From positions 19,123,156 to 19,187,155 of the forward strand of contig NC_049993.1 in assembly GCF_000003815.2 (NCBI RefSeq): a stretch of DNA of 64,000 bases. Reading direction: 5' to 3'. Under the pieces are notes generated by a model. That model did not search any database and was not told the DNA's origin. It saw only the letters and a list, made by a program, of their open reading frames with translations. The position numbers were made by a program, and so were the translations under genes. Below are positions 49,301 through 61,300 of the stretch, piece after piece. Numbering within the stretch: the stretch's first letter is position 1; each line of letters begins with the position of its first letter. This DNA is from Branchiostoma floridae. Lineage: Eukaryota > Chordata > Leptocardii > Amphioxiformes > Branchiostomatidae.

Positions 49301-52300
49301 GTGAGAGAGTGAGCGAATGAGTGAATGATAAGTGTGTGAGTAGTGGTACATTTTTGTTTGTAATACCTTCAGGCAGTTTACAGCTGGTAATACATTAAGA
49401 CAAAAAACAAGCCATCTCTACCCACCTGCTAATCTCGCAGGCGACCCGTCCCTTCATCTCGATGACATCAGCTGTTGTGGCGTATCCCAGCCTCCTCAGC
49501 ACCCGCTTACGGCACTTCAGCTCGTCCATCTGGATAATCGTGCGCGCCTTCTTCACCTCGCGTTTGGCTGCCTTCAGTTCTCCAGCCAACTGTATAAGGA
49601 AAACATACAAAATATATACCCTTTAATATTGTCTATTAAGCTACATCCCTGAGATGAAAATAGAATGGTATGGGCCTTCTTCGCGTTTGGCTGCCTTCAA
49701 TTCACCAGCCAACTGTAGAAGGAAATATTTTTTTTAGATCCATACAAAATATCTTCCCTTTAAAATCATGTTTATCTAATCAACTTTCCTCAATCCAACC
49801 AGGTGTAAAAATGGGTACCTGACTTCAGTTGGAGAAGTAAATGGCAATGATTACTTCTATTAAGAAAATGAGGGATGTCTCTGCAGCCTCTTAGTTGAGC
49901 TCCTGGTTCCAAACACTTGGTAACTGGAAGACCCCAGTTCAAATTCTGGGTCAGAACATCTTGGTTGGGGCTGCACCCGTATTTCAGACGCTAGCAGCCC
50001 CTTCCTTTAAAAACGTACCCTGCTACTGGTCTCTGTGCTACAACTTAGTTCAAGGTAGAGAACAACAATAAGGCTAACCGTGGCCTCATTTATGGTCGAA
50101 CCCTTACCTGCGCCTTCTTTTCCACAAGAGAGTACAGCTCTGGAAGTCGCTGGTCAGAATGGAGAGGGTGGGAGTACATACGGTGTTCAAACGCCTCGAT
50201 TTTCTGGAAATAACAAAAAAAGGTTTAGCATTCTACATGAAACAGGGCGATGTGAGGTTGTTTTTGCTTCCCCAATGTGTGAGATAACAAACACAAGACC
50301 AGATGTACTGGAGATAGACAATGGCCTTGAATTTGACTGAATAGATTCAATTTCTACACACTACTATCTTTAAGAATCCCGACCTCACCCTGACTGTAGT
50401 CTTGAGCTGGTCGTCCTTGATGCCCATGTCCTCTATTGGGTCCAGTAAGGGCACACCATGGGGAAATCTTCTCTGGACCTCCTGCAGACAAGACAACAAG
50501 AGGGGCAATATTTTACAAAGAATGCTACACTTCGGTGTAGAATATAGAAAAAGAAATTCTTTTAAGAGTCGAATGTCTTCTTGAAAAATCAAAATCTTTA
50601 TCATCTGATCAAAGGTCTTTATCATAGACATGTTATAAAGCATTAAAAAAGTCACATTAACAGCTAATTTTGTTTCTTCAAACACACACAGAGTTTTGGA
50701 TAAACAGTGGATGTCATCCACAAAATTTAGATTTCATGTGCTTTGATACTGGGTCCATGGATAAGAACCATACAGGGTCAAAATATTGATCTGAAAAGGG
50801 ACTACTAGCTACACATGGATGGTTACACAGCTACTTGTACATCTGACCGCTTTGACCCCTGACCTGTATGAACTTGGCAGTTGTCCAGCGGTCGCAGGTC
50901 CTTTCATCCATTGAGCACTGACCTGTATAGAATTAACCTCTGACATCCATATACTTGACCCCTGACCCGTATAGACTTGACCCTGACCTATTTGAACTTG
51001 ACCCCTGACCTGTATGGACTTGAGCACGCTCTCCCTGTTGTCGAGCGGCCGCAGGTCCTTGGGGATGTAGAGCCGCACGCTGCTGATGGAGCGGATCAGC
51101 TGGAGCATGATGGGAACCACGACCATTTCGCCCTTCTCTCCCGCCCGGCACGGCTTGGCGGACTCCGTGGAGGCGTTCCGGACGGACTCCTTCGAGCAGA
51201 GCAGGAGAACCTCTGCTACATACAGGGGCTCAGTGGTGCTGTTGTTGGGTGCCTGGGAGAAGAGGAAGCACGTCAGGGAGTAGGAGGGGGGCCAAACTAC
51301 ATGTACACAATGTGAAAACAAACTACAAAATGTAATGTTCCAAAACCGGGGAAAAGGCAGCAACCAGAAAAATTGATCCTCTGCTAATGTTGATGATAAG
51401 AATGTTAACAGTAAAATACAAAGCTGGCAGTTGCAATTGTAACAACATCAGAAAGATGATAAGAAAAAACTAAAACTAAAGTATCCACACCTTCTGGTTG
51501 GCCTTCTTCTGGAAGTTGATGACAACGCCCCAGCCGAAGTCGTCAGCCTCGTTGCGCACCTTAACAAGTCGGCCAGGCTGCAGGAAGGGCAGGCAGTACT
51601 TCGGCTTCTGGATAAACGCCTCTATCTCCTGCCCGTGTTTGTCCAGCTGCTGCCGGAGCTTGTAGTACGCTGTGATGGAGTCTTCTTCTGGAACGGACAT
51701 GGCGTTGTAGTCCTCCTGGAGCTTCTGTAGTTCTGTAGGAAGACAAAGACAGAGAATGAGTGAGTGAGTGAGTAAGCAAGCAAGCTAGCGAGTGAGTTAG
51801 CAGGCAAGCGAGTGAGTCAGTGAATCATTGACGCTTGTAGTAAGCCATGATGGAGTCCTCTTACAGTAGCTTCTGTGGTTCTGAAAACAGAGAATTAGCA
51901 CAAATGATTAGACAAATGAGTGTAAGAAGTACTGAAGCCTCTCTGTAGTACGCCATGATGGAATCTTTCTTGTGGATGGCATTGTAGTCCACCTGTAGTT
52001 TCTGCATTTCAGATGACAAGAAGAGAGGATGAGGGAAAGAAATATTACAGCTGGTACTATGCCGTAATGTATTTATTTATTTATTTATGGAGTCCTCCTC
52101 AGTGATGAACATGGCATTGTAGTCTTCTTGTATCTCAAAGAGGGATAGAGACAGGAGAAAGAGAGCAAATAAAGGAATAAAGTAGAAAAGTGTGTTCTTA
52201 CTAGTGATCATGGCTGGTATGGAGCTGTAGTTCTGGTACTGGTAGAAGGATTTCTCCAGCATGAACTCTGGGTTGATCTCCTCGACCCTGAGCAGGTTCA

Positions 52301-55300
52301 GCACCATGTTGTAGGTCAGGTGGAACGCACTGTTCAGGGGGTCCGGAGCTCCCTGGGGGGGGGGGGGCAAACTTTCATTAGAAATCATATCATACTGGAA
52401 AAAAGTAAAAGTTTAAATACTGTAAAGGCAGAAATTTTTGCGGTGGTTTTATGTTCACGATTTTTGCATTACCAATTAATTCACTGCAAACTTAAAACTA
52501 CCAAGAACACTTTTCCATAGCAGTGAGAGACTACAGTGCATGGTGCTACCGCAAACTTAAAACCACCGTGCACAGTCCCTTTTCCCGCTAGAAATTAAAT
52601 CCCCGCGAACTAAAGGCATTTACAGTATAATGTAGAATTGTGTTCAACATGTTCGAAGACTAATCTTAAAGATTGTGTTGTTTTCAAAATGGTTAAATAC
52701 TAATTATCATGACCATTATTTTTTTCAAAATACTTGAAGAATTCTGAAATATTATTTTGTTTTCAAAATGTCTAAAGATCACTCTCAGACTTACAAAATT
52801 ACTAGACTCTTGAGCAAGATGGCAAATCTGGGGATCATCAGAGCTACTGTTACTTCCAAAAATAATTTCATCAGGTTGGTAGATCATAGGACATAAGAAT
52901 TTTATCTTACACAACCAGTCGGCTACATATAGCGGCGAGAAGCAGAACTCCAGTTAGAAGCTCTGAGGAAGATGTCTGACAGACATCGAAACGTCAGCAG
53001 GTGAGATAAATCGGTTGTGTTAGAGAAAATTCTTATGTCCGAAGACTGTTACTGTTTATAAGATTGTGAATTCAGCACCAAGGACAGGAATGCACAGCTC
53101 AACATGCCACACTGGGGGGCTGGGCTAGAGTTGAGGCTAGCGTGGGCACCATCATCCTCTGTAGTAACTACTGGCTGAATCTTTACTGTTCCTCCGCAAG
53201 CAAAAAGATTGAGCCAGAGATTTGTTTCGTAGTTAGCATATGAATATGAACATTAGGATAACACATTGAGAAAACATTACCCAAAGAATTACTGTAATTT
53301 ATGTGTGTAAATGCAGAAATGTTTGATTTCGCGGTGATCAGTTCACCGCAAACTTAAAACCGCCGCGAACATTTTTCCATTTTACTTATAGTATGAGACT
53401 GCAGTCTATGGCGCTACTGCGAACTTAAAAAACCACCACAAACACTCCATTTTCCCGCTACGCGAAAATAAATCCTCACGAACTTAACATCCTCCTAACG
53501 CCCGGTCCCCAACGGCACTACCTTATGGGGCCCTGCTATCCCATGCCCTATTAGTGGCTATTATGATTGTTGCCACAAACAAGCTGTCGACCAATCAGAG
53601 AATAGGCCTTTCTTGGGCTTGTTGTTGTCGCAAGCTGTCTCGCAAAGGCCGCTGGGAAGCTATCAGCCAATCATGTTACGTATTACCATGACTTTGTTTG
53701 CTCACCATGCCAACGCCCGATCCCCAACGGCTGACTGCCCATATAAGGGCAAGCTCATTAATATTCATAAGCAAGGCACCCCTAATAACCGAATACTGTG
53801 GCTGAGTTGTCAGGGGTGATATCATAGGCTTTGCCGTGATTGTCAGCCCTGAGTGTGAGGGTGGAACTTAAATGCATTTTCAGTAGTTTGGACAAAGCCT
53901 TCAGTTTAAGACAAATCTGGCTAAGACAATCCTTGTAGAGGATCAGTGTAAAGGTCAAGAGGTCACCTTGAGGAGGTTCTTGCCGACGCTCGGTCCCATC
54001 TTCTCGTCGATCATGAGGATGACGATTCCTCGCTCGTCTAGACCTCGCCGTCCCGCCCGCCCGCTCATCTGGATATACTCTCCTGACGACACCTGGTCAG
54101 GGGTAAAGGTTAGAGGGTAAAGTTTATACTCATATGGATATACTCACCTGATGACACCTGGTCACAGGGTAAAGGTTAGAGGTCAAACTATGTGCTAAGC
54201 AGGGCTTTCAGAAAGAAACATAATGGCATTTCATCAAATGCCACTGAACATACATGTAACTGCAAGCATAGTTGATGTGCAAACTGAATTCACATATGCT
54301 TTAAAGATGTGGTATCAACTATTGACTATTATTGAGTTCAAAACTAACGATTCCTTTTGTACAACTTCATGGAAACAAGTTATCATACTCTAAAAGGGAA
54401 CAGAAAAAAAGACAAATTTGCCTCATTAATGGTCTCACAAATGTGTTTCCATTGAATTTAAAAGAAAAGAAAAGAAAATCTTTAAAAAGTAAACAACGAT
54501 GAAAGTACACTGTAGGTAAACTGACCCATCTGAAGTCCTTGCCGTCAAACTTGCGAGCGCTGGTGAAGAGGACTGTTCTGGCCGGCATGTTCAGCCCCAT
54601 GGAGAAGGTTTCTGTAGCAAAAAGGGCCTGGGGAGAGGGGGGTTATGGTCAGACAGTCTCAGTCAGTCAGTCTATATAGACTATGCCATTTTTCTACGCA
54701 ATAGACAGTAGACAGTGTAGTATCAAACTCATCAACAGAAGCAGTTACAAGTAAGGTACAAGGTAATGAAAAATTAAACTGCAACAGACAGGCAATACCT
54801 ACAATAGAAGAAGAGTTAAACCAAACACTGGTACATTGTACTCCCAAAATATGCAATGGTGAAAGGCATGCATCCGTTGAGTTAGAAAAGGCCAACTATT
54901 TGTTTCAAACATTTTATAACGGTGAAGAGGACTGTTCTGGCAGGCATGTTCAGCCCCATGGAGAACGTTTCTGTAGCAAACAGGGCCTGGGGAAAAGGGG
55001 GAGGGGGGAGGAGGATGGGGTTGGTCAGAAACTACTGGCAAGAGACTCTATGTGATCATAAACTGTGCTCATTTAATCACTTGGCAATTCATGCCTACAT
55101 GAGGAGAATGGCTGGTTGATGATCAGATAGTAGAGTCTTAACTCTTAAGTAATAATGTGCCCATTGGGTCACTGACTATATTTCAGGCCTCACAAACTTG
55201 ACTTTATGGATTTGCATTTGCATGGTCTATCATCATAGCCTCCATTTAGGAAACATCTGATGAAAAGTTTGAATCATTGACTCAAAATTAACATGATGTC

Positions 55301-58300
55301 AAGTACATTCTTATGAGCTACATAGGTTGATGATTCATGTAATTTTATGTGACATAAGCTTTATCTGGCTAAGAAGGCTGAACAGTGGAACAATGCTTTG
55401 GTTGCAGCTACGGTAAGATAAACACAACATATTTTCATCATTCAATTGGATGATGATTATTTCTAGTAATGAAGAAGCTGACCTTGATGAGTCCCTCGGA
55501 GAAGAGAATCTCGATGGTCTCCTTCAGGATGGGCAGCAGGCCACCATGATGGATCCCGATGCCGCGCTTCAGCAGGGGGAGGACATGCTCCACCTGGGGG
55601 AGTTATCAGGAACTGCAGGTTACGTCACAAAGCATACAGAATGTAGAAAACCTTTATCTACAAGACCAAAAATCTAAATAACTTCTTCAGGATCCTAACT
55701 TTATATTAAAGATCATTCATCTATAGGATTGTCTTAAGGGCCTGCAGACCTCCCAGAACCTCCCTCACAACCTGGACTGTGGGGAAAGAGCCATGATAGG
55801 ATTGTTAATTAAGCTGTACAAAAAACAACTGTTACAACACAAAACTTGACCACCAAAAGTGAAATCTTCTTTATGGCCAGGTGCTACATGTAAGTCATAC
55901 CTGAGGAAGTTTCTTGTCTTCATCTGACAGACAGTCGATGGCATTGAAGAAAACTTCCTCCACCAGCTTCTTCTCCTCATCTGGAAGGTGAAAGTGTGAC
56001 ACTTGAAGTCAAGTTTAGACATCAATGCCCAAAAAAACTGACAAAATGCCTTCCTAACTTTAGCAGAAATCCTTATTGCTCCCGTTAAAATTTCTGCTTT
56101 GAGAAAAATGAAACGATGACTTTTCCAGTGATGATGTGGTGTGTATTAAACTTCCATACTCTTTCCCAAATGCTGAGTGCTAAGCAGAGAAAGCAGCATG
56201 TACTATTTTTAAAGTCTTTGGTATGACTCTGCCAGGATCGAACTCACGACCCACGGAATGTAAAGCAAACACTCTACCCACTCGGCCATTGCACACTGGT
56301 CTAAGATCCCTTTTAATTACCTGTGTTGAAGTCCAGTTTTGACATCTGCAGAGCGTAGGCCTCACACTCCTTCTTACTGAAGCTGAAGGCGATGACGGGA
56401 GCGAAGTTCCTCTCCATGATCATCTTAACAATCTTAAAGGCATTGGACGGGCCTGGAGAGGGAGAGACAGTTATTTATGTGACTTTGAGTTAAATTTGGA
56501 AAATTTTGAGCACTTAGCCAGGTAGCATTTTCTAACTTAAGTAAAGAGATCCAAAGTTTCAACTAGATACGGCAAGTTTATCCACCTTTGTGGTAGGATG
56601 GAAAAGGAGGCTTCTGTAGTGTTTTAACTTAGAAGTTGAAACAATTCTGCAGAGCAGTAGTAGTACATTGGAGACACAAATTCCAGTTGTCGTGAATTCT
56701 GAAAAGAAAACCATAAAAACAAAACTGCCACAGTCCAGACTAGATTTACAGTAAAGTTTAACATTGAACTCTTAGGAGTCTCTACTTCAGTGGTAACATA
56801 ATACATATATATTTTTCTATCTGCTGTAATGGCTTGAACTTTTAATAAGTTTACAAAGATAAGCAATAAAACAAAATGTTGAGGAATGACTGCGTACCTT
56901 TTGTGAAGCCCTTCTTGCTCCAGCGGTCCCCCTTGGAGTTGTCTCCCCCGTCTCGCAGCACAGCCATGGCTGTGTTAAAGTTGTCTTCTCGAAAAGAGCC
57001 CTGCAAACAAAACATGCAATCATGAAGATGTGGAAAGGTAAATGAAAAAATTTTACAGTCAATATAGCTTCCCAACTGAGAAAGACTGGCAAGCAGCTTG
57101 ACATTATGCTAAACTTTTCTTCAATTGCTATTAGTAGTATCCTTTAAAAAAATATTGACTCTTAGTCTGTCAAAAGCTGGTCTTGCACTATTTCTTCAGA
57201 GAATTAAGTTCCTTTCGTAATTTCTTAAGATATCCAAACAGGCATAATGCAATGGACTAAAATGACAAAGTCTATTCAAAATTTTAAAAAAAAAGCATCA
57301 GTTAGCTGAACAGGCAAACAATTAATTGTTGCGTCCTTGTTTATGACAATGTGCACTAAAGTTCTTCCCCTGTAAAGGTTTCAGAAACCACTCACTGTTT
57401 CATCCACCACCAGATGTAAACCATCGCCCCCTGCTGGAAAGATGTAGTGCTGCAACGGCACAGGTCTGTAGTCTGTGTACACCACGTGGCAGGGCTGGAG
57501 CGGAAAACAGAAACTTAAAACATGAATGCATAAAGAAATTGCCACTAAAGCCTTCAAGTTATCAGTATCAGGCTCCAACAGATTCCCGTAAAAGGAGAAG
57601 GCTGTAAAAACCTGCCCAGCATGCTGTAGACAGTCCTCAAGAGGATCTGCAACAGCAAGAAAACCCAGAGGGCTATGGCAGCTAGCAACAAGCAAGGCAC
57701 AAAAATGAAGAAAGACTGATTGCACTGCTGGAGATGCAGAACCCAGTACATGATTATTACATTGTACATGGCACAGGTATTATAAAATCTTTTGAATAAA
57801 AAAAAAAACATCAGCAACATTGAGCAGGGGACTGGTTCAATATTTTTGTTGAACGCCAAGCTCCACACTACAACCGTTCAAAGAAAGGGCAGATCTAAAA
57901 CGTGCCTGGTCTACAAACAAATTATTGATTGATTGATTGATCAATCGATTTGTTGATTGATTGATTGATTGATTGACAGGTTGACACCCACCTGTTTGTG
58001 CAGCCAGCAGATCCACTCCGCGAACTGCCTGGCGTTGGGGATGGTGGCGGACAGGAACACGTAGTGCACGTTGTCGGGCAGGAGGATGATGGTCTCCTCC
58101 CAAACTACACCACGCTCTGTGTGGAAAACGTACCAGACAGGTTTCGTAGATTGTAACATTGTTGATAAACAGGATGCATTTACAGGAATACGCAATCATT
58201 ACTTCTGCTTGAGCCTTCAGGGTTGGACAACTCCACTAGCCCGATTGTCCCGGGCAAGTGAAAGTGCTGTTCGGGCAAGTGCATGACCTACACCACTTGC

Positions 58301-61300
58301 CCAAGTAAGACTTGGCAAGTAAGACTTTTCCATTGATTGAGTGCAATTTTGTTGTCATCAAGCAATGGTCAACACAGAATTCCATTGCTGGAAGTGAAAA
58401 TGCATATACTAGTATTAGTTGTAACAGTGACATTTGAATTTTGGGCAAGTGAAAAATTGGTTCGGGCAAGTGAATGTTTTATGTGCTTGCCCGATAGGAC
58501 AAGTGAATTTTAGAAAACTTGTCCAACCCTGGCCTTCTTTGTGGTTGCCTGGGGAATGTTCATTAGTCCCCACGCATTAAGAATCCTGTTCATAGTGGCT
58601 TCATGTCTACTGTGCACCTCTTTTTTGAAATGAGCTTGCTCAGTGCAAGGCCATTGACCACTTCCAAGCACTTAACTCACTGTAGCAGCATCTCTTCTCC
58701 CTAAGTACCCCCAGCCCAAAGCACTGACGATTATGCTACGCAATTTCAAAAACACCTTATATTAAGTAGCTTTAGCATCACTAAAATACATGGTCATCTG
58801 ACACTTATGGTTTTCTTAAACAAAGATATTGAGCAACAAATGTATGTCCTAGATGCTGACAAGACAAGAAGGATATCTTGTAAGGAATACCTTTGTCTCT
58901 CATGTAGTGAATCTCATCAAATACCACCCAGGCCACCTCTCTCATCAGCTCAGATCCTCGGTACAACATGCTTCGTAAGATCTGGTAAAAAAATGGTATC
59001 ACATCACTATGTATATAAGTCGAACCACTCAGTTGAGGTTTGGTACAACATACTCCATAAAATCTATGGAGTAAGTAGTAGTAGTAAAGAAGGAGCAAAG
59101 GAAAAAAAGTCTTGCACACACATATTTGTCTGCATTTACAAAACTCTTCCATCTACAAAACAACATATATCCTGGTACATGTATTTACTCTGTTTACTAG
59201 TAATGTTAAACAGCAAACAAACAAACAAACAGACCTCTGTTGTCATGACGAGACAGGATGCGGTGGGGTTGATGGTGACGTCTCCGGTCATCAGTCCGAC
59301 ATCCTGGAACTCCTCATACAGCTCTCGGTACTTCTGGTTACTCAGGGCTTTGATGGGAGTGGTGTAGATCACTCGCTGCTTGTCTCTTAAGGACATCGCA
59401 ATGGCATACCTACAATACGGGATAGTAGGTAAGAATTAGAACTGTAGTCTGCATACCTACAGTACAGGTACACATTAGAACTATAGTCTGCAGTTCTAAT
59501 GAGAGCAGCTCTCAGTACTTCTGGTTACTCAGGGCCTTGATTGGTGTGGTGTAGATCAATCGCTGTTTGTCTCGCAAAGACATCGCTATGGCGTACCTGT
59601 GGGGAATAGGATAGCATTAGAACTGTAGTCTGCACTTCCAATGGCAGCTGCTAGGTGGTGTAGATAACTCGCTGTTTGTCTCGTAAGGACATGGCTATGG
59701 CATACCTACAACACATACAGGACAGGAATACATTAGAACTGTAGTTACTCAGGGCCTTGATGGGCGTGGTGTAGATCACTCGCTGTTTATCTCGCAATGA
59801 CATCGCTATGGCGTACCTACAGTTGAATGATAGGGAGCGTTAGAACTGTAGCCTGCAGTTCTAGTGGTAGCTGCTAGGTGGTATCATTAGTAAAATCATT
59901 ATCAATAATAATAAACTTACTCAGCCACCACAGTCTTGCCGGCAGACGTGTGAGCGGACACCAGAACTGACTGGTTACTCTCCAGACATCTCAGAGCCTC
60001 CTTCTGGAAAGGGTCCAGTACAAACGGGTACACCTGGAAAAACATCACAGCAGTCAAGCAATACATCAACCACTGCCTGACAATGTTTCTGTTGTTTTGG
60101 TGTATTTCATGTCGATGATGGTTAGCCATCCAGGTAATAACTTGTATAAGATATGTAATTTGAAAGGTAACAGTTACTCTAGATACCAGAGATTTTGGAA
60201 AAATGGTCAGATATTTGAGTCTTTTCAGACCCAAAACAATGTTGAACGTCTGTAAAATGATTTGCATTGTACATTCAAGTGTTTGTAATTGCCGTCTGAA
60301 CAAAGTTACCTAATTCAGGAAGCCTGGAAGGCACTTTCTGCGTATGTAATTTTTGCTTTGGTGAAATAAATAAATAAATGAAAGCTTTAGTGCCTTACCT
60401 TCGCCGGTGTGGTGAAGAGTTCCTTGACAGGTTCATATTTACAGTCCTCGGGATAAGCGACCTCATGTGTACAGGCCTCCTTCCACACAACTACACTATA
60501 ACTCCTGACATACTATTCAAACACATGTCTTCAGCATCTTACCTTAGCAGGAGTTGTGGAGAGTTCCTTGACAGGTTCATATTTACAGTCTTCAGGATAG
60601 GCCACCTCATGTGTACAGGCCTGCTCTGTGTCCACTGTCTCAGTGCGGATTTTGGGCAGCAGGTCAAGTTCAGCCTGGGGAAAACACAACATCAAGTTAG
60701 CAGCAACATGTACAGTAGAAGCCGTTTAACTGCACACCCCATTTGCCAACGTATTTCATGCAACTATCCAAGTGGTGCAACAATGCGACAAGTTATCCAG
60801 CTGGACCGCACCAATTGGGATTTGGTGACTCTGTGCAGAAGTGTGCGTTAATCTGTTGTGCAATCAACTGGCTTCTACTGTACCCTTCCGATAAAATAAT
60901 GGTCTGTTTGACCTTGTTACGATCTCAAAGAAGTGGAGTGCTCTTCTACTTACTTGTACAGGTACTTTGTACTATGCTATTATTGAGCATTTTATGGAAC
61001 AGTTTCATGTTCAACATCTCTTCCAGTGGTTCAGGCATGTACACAATATATAACATATAGTATATGTCATATATCACATCTAACAAGGGGCATGCAAAGG
61101 GCTCTTTAAAATATGTATTACTTGACACTCAACGACAAGCTGATATTACTAGAAACCTCACCTGTGAGAGCGCCTCTGTGTTCATGGGTTCAGACAGGAC
61201 GGATATCGACACTGTCTTGGGTTTCTTACTCCCAGCATCCTCCTCTTCTTCCTGCACTCTGCTCCTCTTGCTCTTGCTGTTCAGGGTAACATGGGAGGAT

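Noticed and set aside
56213-56296. tRNA gene
   Set aside because: A and B boxes are present, but I could not form a good acceptor stem or anticodon arm. A SINE head explains it better.
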